From positions 1 through 9,588 of the forward strand of contig JAFGMF010000253.1 in the NCBI GenBank assembly GCA_016927675.1: 9,588 nucleotides of DNA, written 5' to 3'. Every line of letters starts with the position of its first letter. Position 1 is the stretch's first letter. Positions 1-7,090 of this stretch are shown here, piece by piece. Both the position numbers and the translations under genes were made by a program. The DNA comes from Candidatus Cloacimonadota bacterium. Lineage in GTDB: Bacteria > Cloacimonadota > Cloacimonadia > Cloacimonadales > TCS61. Under the pieces are notes generated by a model that was given only the letters and a program-made list of their open reading frames with translations, ran no database searches and was not told where the DNA came from.

Positions 1-1211
<1,211 letters not shown>

Positions 1212-1277
1212 TTATCAATTTATCGACTCTGATTTTGTTCCAAATTTGATTTTGCTGAAATATAGTCAACCAAATAA

Positions 1278-1283
1278 ATTATA
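1278..1283 (-). promoter_or_regulatory. Candidate -10 element for nifJ
   Basis: A perfect TATAAT reads on the minus strand about 95 bases before the nifJ start codon. No good -35 hexamer stands 16-18 bases upstream (the sequence there is TCTACG with a 17-base spacer). If real, the promoter may depend on an activator or a different sigma factor. In this AT-rich stretch the hexamer could be chance. Confidence 0.25.
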
Positions 1284-1379
1284 ATCTCAACAAGTTACAG
1301 CGTAGATAACTGAAGTCAGGCAGAAAATCTATAACTTGTTATTATTAAAGTAGATTCCATGCTATTCAGATCATCTTTA

Positions 1380-1398
1380 AATTGCTGAAACAGCAATT
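1380..1398. repeat. Perfect palindrome, 8-bp arms with 3-base loop (operator or hairpin)
   Basis: AATTGCTG (1380-1387), AAA, CAGCAATT (1391-1398). The arms are exact inverted copies. The site lies about 190 bases from the nifJ start and 112 bases from the C10-TonB start, upstream of both. On the plus strand a T-run follows (1404-1409), so it could also work as a weak terminator, but no plus-strand gene precedes it. An operator for a dimeric regulator seems more likely; I do not recognise the regulator. Confidence 0.5.
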
Positions 1399-1447
1399 AA
1401 TTATTTTTTCTAAGATTCTGCAGAATATCATTATATGGTATTTTCTA

Positions 1448-1477
1448 TTGACATTAAGAGATTCATATGAGAATTAT
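1448..1477 (+). promoter_or_regulatory. Candidate promoter of the C10-TonB gene
   Basis: An exact TTGACA at 1448-1453, an 18-base spacer, then AATTAT at 1472-1477 as a four-of-six match to TATAAT. Transcription would begin near 1484, leaving a short leader of roughly 25 bases before the start codon. The -35 is good and the -10 mediocre. Confidence 0.4.
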
Positions 1478-1496
1478 GTCTATTGAAATATTATAT

Positions 1497-1503
1497 AAGG
1501 AAG
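1497..1503 (+). promoter_or_regulatory. Ribosome binding site that favours a TTG start at 1511
   Basis: AAGGAAG ends seven bases before TTG 1511 but only one base before GTG 1505. The normal spacing favours the TTG, so the first two residues of the longer GTG-started reading are probably not translated. Confidence 0.6.
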
Positions 1504-1510
1504 TGTGCCC

Positions 1511-3190
1511 TTGAAAATTATTAGAGTTTTGATTGTTAATATTTTGCTTGTCGTTTCCAGCTGTATCTTTGCTGTCTCTGTTAATCTTTCAACAGCACGT
1601 GATGTAGCAGGATTCCATTTGCAGATCAAAAATGTTGCCGGGGATTTTTCTGTTCATGATGTGATCGAGCTAAAAAATCAGAAAAAACAGAAACTGGCTT
1701 ATATTGTTAATCTGCGACCTGTCGGTTTTGTAGTAGTTGCCACTGATACGGACATCTATCCGATTATCTCCTATTCTTTTCAACATAATTTTCCTTTCAT
1801 TAATGATAAAAACAACACTCTTTACATCATGGTAAGACGTGATATGGAGATTCGCCAGAGCCGGAAGAATGATTATTCTGCTGCGAGGATTACTGAAAAT
1901 AATAATTATTGGAACTATTATAACAACAAAGATGTTAATTATTTTCAGAGTCAGAATTTTACCAAGTGGCCGAACAGAAGTAATGTTTCTGATGGATTAC
2001 TTCAAAATAGCTGGATACAGGGATTTCCTTACAATAAATTCTGCCCTGTTGATCCTGCCACACAGGCGAACAGCTTCATCGGCAGTGTCGGTATTAGCAT
2101 TGCTCATATTATAAATTATCATAAATATATTGGCAATGTTGTTTTTTCTCCAGAACAAAGTTATACGACTTCAAACAGTATCAGAATTGATCAGGACAGT
2201 CAGTCCTATCAGTTTCCCAATTTTATCAGACTGAACGATCAGTTGGCTTTGATCGGAACTCTTCTGGAACAAGGTACAAATCTTGGGATTGATGATCTGG
2301 CTTACCTTAATTTCTCTTGCGGACTGGCAGTAAAAACAGATTTTGATGCTTATGAGTCCAATGCTCTCACCGAAGCTGCAGCAACTGCACTGACTGATAT
2401 TTTCAAATTTGCCTCTGCAAAATTGAACAATACTATCAATAATGATTTTTTTAATGATCTTCGATACAATATTGTCAATGAACTACCGGTAATATTGGAT
2501 ATCAAGCTTCAGGAAGATAATATTTCCAGAACTCAGTATCAGCGTGCGGTAGTATGTGATGGTTATAATTCAGATCAGGAGATCCACCTCAATTTTGGCT
2601 GGGGTATTAATTCACAGAATATTACCTCCGCTTGGTATCATTTTTCCGGGCTCAATACTATCAGAGCCGATATGATAAATCTTGGAATTATGTTTATCGA
2701 GGGTCGCAGAAGGCTTGTTTCTGAAAGACCGACCGAAAAAATCATTATTGAAGAAACAGATTTCTCACCTATGATCAATCTGTTCGATGATGATGAAATG
2801 GCTGATGAATTTGCCGATTCTGACACAACAGATATAGAGGAAGAAGTAAACATTGTTTTGAATAAGGACAGTGAAGAATCACTTGCCGGAACAACTTCTA
2901 AATTTGTTGTTTATGAAGTAGCACCGGTTCCGATCAGACAGATTCCTCCTGAATATCCCGATATTTTAAAAAAGGAAGGCATTAGTGGTCAAGTCTGGTT
3001 GGAGGTTGAAGTTTTTGATAACGGCAAAGTTGGAGCTGTTAATGTTTTAAAATCTCTGGTACCCGGTGCTGGCGGTCTTGATGAAGCCGCTGTAAATGCG
3101 GTTAAACAATGGGAATTTTCTCCCGCTAAAAGTGCAGGTAAACCAGTTTCCTGCTGGGTATCTTTTCCCATAAATTTCAGCTTGAAATAA
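1511..3190 (+). CDS. Secreted C10 (streptopain-like) pseudopeptidase fused to a TonB C-terminal domain
   Basis: Role unknown. Residues are numbered from GTG 1505; subtract 2 for the preferred TTG start at 1511 (559 aa). Order: signal peptide or membrane anchor 3-25; propeptide/Spi-like domain about 28-115 (LAYIVNLRPVGFVVVATD, 64-81); C10 peptidase-like domain about 155-395; acidic linker about 400-465; TonB C-terminal domain 466-561 (PPEYPDILKKEGISGQVWLE and LDEAAVNAVKQWEFSPA). C10 landmarks are clear: WIQGFPYNKFCP (170-181), SCGLAV (271-276), DGYN (352-355), HLNFGWG (361-367). The nucleophile block, usually GCVATAMAQ, reads GSVGISIAH, so Cys is Ser194. The catalytic His, usually in HAVVCDGY-type blocks, is Arg347. 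Both losses in an intact ORF point to a binding protein, not a protease. The N-terminus does not look like the ExbB/ExbD-contacting anchor of classical TonB. VSSC (17-20) could be a weak lipobox. The gene stands alone on this strand. Domain calls are firm; the function is open. Confidence 0.88.
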   Translation: MKIIRVLIVNILLVVSSCIFAVSVNLSTARDVAGFHLQIKNVAGDFSVHDVIELKNQKKQKLAYIVNLRPVGFVVVATDTDIYPIISYSFQHNFPFINDKNNTLYIMVRRDMEIRQSRKNDYSAARITENNNYWNYYNNKDVNYFQSQNFTKWPNRSNVSDGLLQNSWIQGFPYNKFCPVDPATQANSFIGSVGISIAHIINYHKYIGNVVFSPEQSYTTSNSIRIDQDSQSYQFPNFIRLNDQLALIGTLLEQGTNLGIDDLAYLNFSCGLAVKTDFDAYESNALTEAAATALTDIFKFASAKLNNTINNDFFNDLRYNIVNELPVILDIKLQEDNISRTQYQRAVVCDGYNSDQEIHLNFGWGINSQNITSAWYHFSGLNTIRADMINLGIMFIEGRRRLVSERPTEKIIIEETDFSPMINLFDDDEMADEFADSDTTDIEEEVNIVLNKDSEESLAGTTSKFVVYEVAPVPIRQIPPEYPDILKKEGISGQVWLEVEVFDNGKVGAVNVLKSLVPGAGGLDEAAVNAVKQWEFSPAKSAGKPVSCWVSFPINFSLK

Positions 3191-3193
3191 AAA

Positions 3194-3223
3194 AAACAGG
3201 ATCCGTACAAACAGATCCTGTTT
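3194..3223 (-). terminator. Rho-independent terminator between convergent genes
   Basis: AAACAGGATC (3194-3203) and GATCCTGTTT (3214-3223) are perfect 10-bp inverted arms around a 10-base loop. Read on the minus strand the stem runs straight into a long T tract, so it is a strong terminator for the HAMP receptor unit, whose last stop is at 3241. On the plus strand the stem follows the C10-TonB stop codon by three bases but lacks a good T tract, so termination there would rest on the stem's own terminal U's. Confidence 0.85.
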
Positions 3224-3240
3224 CAAAAATATAACTCTGA

Positions 3241-4140
3241 TTATTTCATTTTCTTGAGTTCTTCGATTGATAATTTAAGACTTATTCTCATTCTTTCCAA
3301 GACATCAGCAAGCCTGCCAATCTCATCTCGGGATTTTGTCTGAACTTCATTCGTAAGATTACCATCCGCCATATGAGAAGCAATATTGGTAATCCTTCTT
3401 AATTCGCTCATTGAGCGGTTGATGAAGAAGAAGATCAGCAGACTGAGAAGAACGATCAGAAATATCATGACAAACATCAGAGAGTAGGTAAGTGATTTGA
3501 TATGATTTGTCATTTTATCAATCGAATATCCGATTCGGAAAGCACCCCAATGTTCTCCAACAAAATAAACGGGCATAGAAAGATCCCAGAGAAGTTCTCC
3601 GGTATCTCTTGTATAATGCTGTTTAAGAAAACCTTTTGTATTACGGGCGGCTTTCAATCCGACGGGGTCGTTGAAGATACGTTTGGTTCTGTTGCCTAGA
3701 AGATCTACTTCTTGGTTTCCTGTTATCGGTTTTGTATAGATGCTGTTATGGGTTGGGCAATATCCGTTTCTATCTACCAGGATTGCATAGACAATACCAT
3801 CATCCTTGAGAAAACTGTCTTCAATGCCTTGGATATTCTGATCGAAATAGGAATCGGTTCGGGTATTATATTTCAACGGGTTTGTACCTGCAATTGCCAC
3901 ATACGTTGTATCGAAGGCTTCTTCGATGGAAAAGTATTCCAATTCCACACCCATTTCCAATTTTACTTCCATTATCTGGGAGCCGATTGTGGTAAGGGTC
4001 TCTACTTTTTTCATAATTTCTGTTTCAAGCATACTGGTTTGAGTTCTGATCAGATAGTATGCAATTGCACCAGTAACTACAATCATGATCAAAGCTAGAC
4101 TGAAGGAGATTTTTAGACCTAAATTTTCTCTAATCTTCAT
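3241..4140 (-). CDS. Two-TM periplasmic sensor receptor ending in a HAMP domain, no output domain
   Basis: A 299-residue inner-membrane receptor. TM1 is about residues 10-31, an extracytoplasmic sensor about 32-215, TM2 about 218-240 and HAMP about 241-293, with the DEIGRLADVLERM stretch (272-284) typical of its second helix. The protein stops six residues later. The sensor carries DRNGYCPTHN (123-132), LLGNRTKRIFNDPVG (147-161), and HWGAFRIGY (197-205), a pattern I know from Cache/PAS-like ligand domains of methyl-accepting chemotaxis proteins; the ligand is unknown. There is no CxxCH haem motif. A chemotaxis, kinase or cyclase domain would normally follow HAMP; here the next sequence is a stop codon and a strong terminator. 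The start overlaps the upstream Roadblock gene by 11 bases, with AGAGGAG (4149-4155) eight bases before the ATG. Context suggests that its output goes to the two Roadblock proteins; that is an inference. Confidence 0.9.
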   Translation of the reverse strand: MKIRENLGLKISFSLALIMIVVTGAIAYYLIRTQTSMLETEIMKKVETLTTIGSQIMEVKLEMGVELEYFSIEEAFDTTYVAIAGTNPLKYNTRTDSYFDQNIQGIEDSFLKDDGIVYAILVDRNGYCPTHNSIYTKPITGNQEVDLLGNRTKRIFNDPVGLKAARNTKGFLKQHYTRDTGELLWDLSMPVYFVGEHWGAFRIGYSIDKMTNHIKSLTYSLMFVMIFLIVLLSLLIFFFINRSMSELRRITNIASHMADGNLTNEVQTKSRDEIGRLADVLERMRISLKLSIEELKKMK

Positions 4141-4786
4141 TTTGTTTACTCCTCTTTAGCAACTCGTCCACCGGATCAATCATCAAGGCGAGGAATTCTT
4201 CCTGTTTTTTCTCGTTATTTATTTTTTTACTGACGACCTTGACCAGGTCCGAGATTTTTGAAATCGGAAAATTATCTCTGTCTTCCCTCATTTCAGTGAT
4301 TGCTTCATCTACCATGATTGTAGACATCGGTCCGATAAATTTTGCCAGATGGACTTCGATCAGATCAAAGAATTTGGGATCGGTTTCTGCACCGACGGGT
4401 GGTTTTTCTTTAGGTTTTTCTTCTTCTTCAACAGGTTGAAATTCTCCGGATTCTATGATTGATTCAATCTTCTTGATTACCAGGTTAAAAGTGAGATTAA
4501 GCAAGGGCATGGAAATGGATTTATCGCAAAGGACAGAAACGATGCCACCGTTGATTCTTTCTGAGATTATCAGGTAATTTTCGTAATCCCAGACTACTCT
4601 GTTAATGGCAAATCCACTGCTTTCGATCCCCTGAAAACCTTGAAGAGCCTGTTGCCCTGTATCCTTGAGGACTTTTACGGAGAATCCTTTGGGCATGATA
4701 TGAGCCAGAAGTTCTCCTTCCTCATTATTTACAAACGAACCGTAAACTCTAAGAACTCTATTTAAATGTTTAAGTGCATCCTGCAT
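4130..4786 (-). CDS. Roadblock/LC7-like protein with C-terminal 'IGP' helical domain (DUF8082-like)
   Basis: 218 residues, cytoplasmic, no signal peptide or TM. Residues 1-113 look like a divergent Roadblock/LC7 fold: a strand-rich core including GFAINRVVWDYENYLIISER (58-77) and GGIVSVLCD (80-88), followed by a long helix (94-112). A Glu/Lys/Pro-rich linker spans about 114-137. The C-terminal part (138-205) contains LAKFIGPMSTIMVDEAI (147-163) and a closing KKQEEFLALM; it resembles the small 'yIGP' domain (DUF8082) seen at the ends of some bacterial signalling proteins. That match is from memory and tentative. Roadblock proteins dimerise and control small GTPases (MglB with MglA) or act as scaffolds. 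The gene lies 14 bases after the 130-aa Roadblock gene and overlaps the HAMP receptor gene by 11 bases, so the three are surely one transcription unit. GGGGAG precedes the ATG. No GTPase gene is in the window. Confidence 0.75.
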   Translation of the reverse strand: MQDALKHLNRVLRVYGSFVNNEEGELLAHIMPKGFSVKVLKDTGQQALQGFQGIESSGFAINRVVWDYENYLIISERINGGIVSVLCDKSISMPLLNLTFNLVIKKIESIIESGEFQPVEEEEKPKEKPPVGAETDPKFFDLIEVHLAKFIGPMSTIMVDEAITEMREDRDNFPISKISDLVKVVSKKINNEKKQEEFLALMIDPVDELLKRSKQNED

Positions 4787-4800
4787 TTCAATCTCCCCTT

Positions 4801-5193
4801 TTAAGAATGTGATCGTAGAAAATCATTGACCATGGTTTTAATATATTTAACGGATCCTTTGGGGTCTATAAGGATCCCAAGGTAATAAATATCACGATGG
4901 ACAATGATAAGTTTTTGACCTTGAAATTCAACCAGACTGTTTTCCATAGTACCCAAGTGCAGGGTCTCCCCCACATAAACACCTATTGTACCCATAAAAA
5001 CCGCAATGGCTCCTATTCTGTCCGCATCATCCACATTCACATCATCCAGGATAACGCCATCGTCAGCGACCGCAAGTACACCATTGACATGATCGATCTC
5101 TGAGACAAGACCTTCCAGTAATTTTCTGATGAATTCTTTATCATCCATTTTCATAATTTCTCCAATATTGCTACCTTTTTTGTTTTCAGACAA
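4801..5193 (-). CDS. Roadblock/LC7 domain protein (MglB-like)
   Basis: 130 residues. The Roadblock/LC7 domain covers about 25-118: an N-terminal helix (EFIRKLLEGLVSEIDHVNG), the strand pair GVLAVADDGVILDD (38-51), a DADRIGAIAVFMGTIGVYVGE helix region (56-76), and the strands of LVEFQGQKLIIVHRDIYYLG (87-106) and LGILIDPKGSV. Such proteins form homo- or heterodimers and in bacteria act as GTPase-activating proteins or scaffolds for small Ras-like GTPases. The start is TTG at 5193, chosen because TAAGGAGG stands five bases upstream. An internal ATG at residue 14, with GGAG upstream, is an alternative that would trim only a non-domain tail. It is the first gene of the Roadblock/Roadblock/HAMP unit and presumably partners the 218-aa Roadblock-like protein; the pairing is inferred. 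Confidence 0.88.
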   Translation of the reverse strand: MSENKKGSNIGEIMKMDDKEFIRKLLEGLVSEIDHVNGVLAVADDGVILDDVNVDDADRIGAIAVFMGTIGVYVGETLHLGTMENSLVEFQGQKLIIVHRDIYYLGILIDPKGSVKYIKTMVNDFLRSHS

Positions 5194-5198
5194 TGTAA

Positions 5199-5206
5199 CC
5201 TCCTTA
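5199..5206 (-). promoter_or_regulatory. Full-length Shine-Dalgarno deciding a TTG start
   Basis: TAAGGAGG on the minus strand, five bases before TTG 5193. It is the strongest ribosome binding site in the window and the reason to accept a non-ATG start for the 130-aa Roadblock gene. Confidence 0.75.
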
Positions 5207-5261
5207 TATTTTGGCTGCTACCACTTTTTTCTAAAGAATCGGGCTGATGCCCATGAATAAA

Positions 5262-5315
5262 TAATCTATCTAATCTATTAATAATCTAACACCTCATGAA
5301 TACCTTTTTTGTCAA
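5262..5315 (-). promoter_or_regulatory. Candidate promoter/operator region of the Roadblock-HAMP unit
   Basis: An exact TTGACA occurs on the minus strand (5310-5315), 117 bases before the TTG start. No convincing -10 sits 16-18 bases on. Downstream lie three copies of the 7-mer TAATCTA on the plus strand (5262-5268, 5271-5277, 5282-5288), at 9- and 11-base steps, about one helical turn each. This 132-base gap is the only sizeable break in the minus-strand genes, and no terminator closes the upstream TPR gene, so read-through is also possible. Confidence 0.35.
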
Positions 5316-5325
5316 GAAATCTTTT

Positions 5326-6312
5326 TTAATTGGACTTCTTGATCAGCTTTCCGGTGATTTCTTCATCAAAATCCGGACGGAAATATTTAAACTGATCTAC
5401 AATCAGTGAATCTTCCAGAAATAGTCTTTTTATCTTGTTGATTTCCCGATAAATATGAAATTTCTGTGCTTCAGTGCTGTTTTCTGCCAGATCATTGAGG
5501 AAATACCAGCTGAGCAGATACTGTCTTTCGCGTAGATATAATTCAGCCAGGCTTTCGATGATTTCAGTCCGATTAGTATGTTGAGGATAAGACAGATATA
5601 GCCTGAGCAGAGCAGTTTTTGCTTCCGAATACTGATCCAGAGAATTGTGAGCCAGATATTTAAGGAACAGTGCTTTTTCGTTATAGAGCGAATCGTTCAG
5701 GGCGATTATTGGATTGAGCAGCTCAATCGCCTGCTGGTAATTATTCAGATAAAGTTCATTAGTGACGATTTGTAGTTTGATCTCAATTTCATCCAGGTCA
5801 TATTTCTCATTTAGAATAATATTATAAACATCATTAGCTTCACCGTAAAGTTGGTTAGCTTCATAGATATCGGCGAGATGGAGAAGGATGTCGAGTTCTT
5901 GTCTGCTGTTTTGAATGTTATCCACCAGATCAGTTAATTTTTCGATAGAGTTAAAGACGTTCAGGTAGCTGATACATGTCTGGAAATTTTGCCAGGAAGC
6001 TTGCTGCAGCTTTTCGTTGTATGATTTCTGCATGATATAAGAAAAATTATCAGCAGCTTGATCCCATTCGGACAATCCCATCAAAGAAACTCCCTTAAAA
6101 TAATACAGTGAATCACTTTTCAGGCCTTCCTGGAACATCTGGTCAATTTTTGTCTTTGCCAGGACAAATTCTTGTCGGTTTAGATAGAATTTTATCAGTT
6201 CAAAATCGTAATTCATCTCTGTTGGTATATGAGTATCTGATCTTTCCGGTTGGGATGATAAATAGATGCTGCTAAGTAACAGAAGGAGCAGAATAGACAG
6301 TTTTACGTACAT
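5326..6312 (-). CDS. Exported TPR-repeat protein of unknown function
   Basis: 328 residues from the ATG at 6312. Upstream in-frame codons are open to 6402, but that longer reading overlaps the activator gene by about 90 bases and would bury the signal peptide; starting at 6312 puts the sequence MYVKLSILLLLLLSSIYL at the N-terminus as a clean signal peptide, with likely cleavage near residues 20-22. No lipobox Cys is present. The mature part is almost entirely helical with TPR-like pairs, e.g. YYFKGVSLMGLSEWDQAADNF, ILLHLADIYEANQLYGEAND and LYLRERQYLLSWYFLNDLA. TPR arrays bind proteins, so a periplasmic or envelope scaffold role is likely; the partner is unknown. The ATG starts one base after the activator's stop codon and has only a weak ribosome binding site, which points to translational coupling. 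It is the last gene of the M16-Sir2-activator string. Confidence 0.8.
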   Translation of the reverse strand: MYVKLSILLLLLLSSIYLSSQPERSDTHIPTEMNYDFELIKFYLNRQEFVLAKTKIDQMFQEGLKSDSLYYFKGVSLMGLSEWDQAADNFSYIMQKSYNEKLQQASWQNFQTCISYLNVFNSIEKLTDLVDNIQNSRQELDILLHLADIYEANQLYGEANDVYNIILNEKYDLDEIEIKLQIVTNELYLNNYQQAIELLNPIIALNDSLYNEKALFLKYLAHNSLDQYSEAKTALLRLYLSYPQHTNRTEIIESLAELYLRERQYLLSWYFLNDLAENSTEAQKFHIYREINKIKRLFLEDSLIVDQFKYFRPDFDEEITGKLIKKSN

Positions 6313-6313
6313 T

Positions 6314-7090
6314 TTATTGATCCAGTGATGCGAACAGAGCTGCTCCCAGTGCTCCGGTGAATTCCGGTTCTTCAGGAACAAGTATTTTTGTTGAAAACAC
6401 ATTTTCCAGAGCAGCTTTCATACCGGTATTACGGGCAACGCCACCGGTGAAGGCAACTGGATTATCCCAGTTTACTCCAGCTGCCATGTTAGCCAGACGC
6501 ACGGCAATTGATCGATGTACAGCTGCTATTATATTTTCCGGTTTCTCCTGTCTGCCCAGATGGCTGATTATCTCAGATTCGGCAAAAACGACACACGTGC
6601 TGTCTATTTTGATATCCCTGGTCGAAATTGCAGCCAATCTGCCAAGATCATTAACGCTAATTCCCAGGTTAGTTGCGACTACTTCGAGAAAGCGACCAGT
6701 TCCTGCGGCGCATTTGTCATTCATAACAAAATCTGTCACTTTATCAGATTCCGTTCTGATAATAATTTTAGAATCTTGACCTCCGATATCGATAATAGTT
6801 TTAACCTGCGGGAAAATAAAACCAATTCCTCTTGCATGGCAAGAGATTTCTGAAATTTTTCGATCAGCTTGGGGAATATTATTTCTTCCGTATCCGGTTG
6901 CATACAATTTTTCTACCTGATCAGTTCCCGTATCAATTAATCTGCAGGCTTTCTGAAACATTACTGCAGCCGTTTCAGGCGGATCAATACCTGTAAGGTT
7001 TATTGCTTTGTAGATTATCTCTTGTTCTCTCAGCATGACAAGTTTAGTTGTTCTGGAACCGGAATCGATCCCGGCAAATATTTTATTCAT
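6314..7090 (-). CDS. (R)-2-hydroxyacyl-CoA dehydratase activator, HgdC/BadF-type ATPase
   Basis: 258 residues, the normal length of HgdC-type activators. The family is an ASKHA-fold homodimeric ATPase with one [4Fe-4S] cluster at the dimer interface. It uses ATP to push one low-potential electron into 2-hydroxyacyl-CoA dehydratases. Visible in order: phosphate-binding loop GIDSGSRTTK (7-16), ATGYGR (64-69), SEISCHARG (80-88), DIGGQDSK (101-108), NDKCAAGTGRF (124-134), STCVVFAESEIIS (164-176), and FTGGVARN (214-221). Cys127 and Cys166 are the expected cluster ligands. The gene overlaps sir2 by four bases (ATGA) and is followed one base later by the TPR gene. The dehydratase subunits that usually sit beside an activator are absent from the window, so the substrate cannot be named; a role as a benzoyl-CoA reductase-type or uncharacterised activator is possible. 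Electrons would come from ferredoxin or flavodoxin, such as that reduced by NifJ. Confidence 0.93.
   Translation of the reverse strand: MNKIFAGIDSGSRTTKLVMLREQEIIYKAINLTGIDPPETAAVMFQKACRLIDTGTDQVEKLYATGYGRNNIPQADRKISEISCHARGIGFIFPQVKTIIDIGGQDSKIIIRTESDKVTDFVMNDKCAAGTGRFLEVVATNLGISVNDLGRLAAISTRDIKIDSTCVVFAESEIISHLGRQEKPENIIAAVHRSIAVRLANMAAGVNWDNPVAFTGGVARNTGMKAALENVFSTKILVPEEPEFTGALGAALFASLDQ

Noticed and set aside
1380..1409. Palindrome plus T-run as a terminator, possibly of a small plus-strand RNA
   Set aside because: The stem is short and AU-rich, the T-run starts five bases after it, and I find no convincing plus-strand promoter or gene upstream; I keep it as a palindrome only.
3739..3774. 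Possible haem attachment in the sensor domain (GYCPTHN)
   Set aside because: The sequence is CPTH, not CxxCH, so covalent haem binding is not supported.
3502..4098. Plus-strand frames opposite the HAMP receptor gene (3502-3699, 3712-4098)
   Set aside because: The minus-strand frame has clear TM, sensor and HAMP features; the antisense translations have none and no ribosome binding sites stand out.
5241..5252. Small hairpin GGGC-TGAT-GCCC upstream of the Roadblock gene
   Set aside because: A four-base stem is too short to claim a terminator or riboswitch.
6313..6402. N-terminal extension of the TPR protein to an ATG at 6402
   Set aside because: It would overlap the activator gene by about 90 bases and place the strong signal peptide 30 residues inside the protein; the ATG at 6312 is adjacent to the activator stop and fits coupling.
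6357..6853. Plus-strand frames opposite the activator gene (6357-6779, 6515-6853)
   Set aside because: Antisense shadows of the strongly conserved HgdC motifs.
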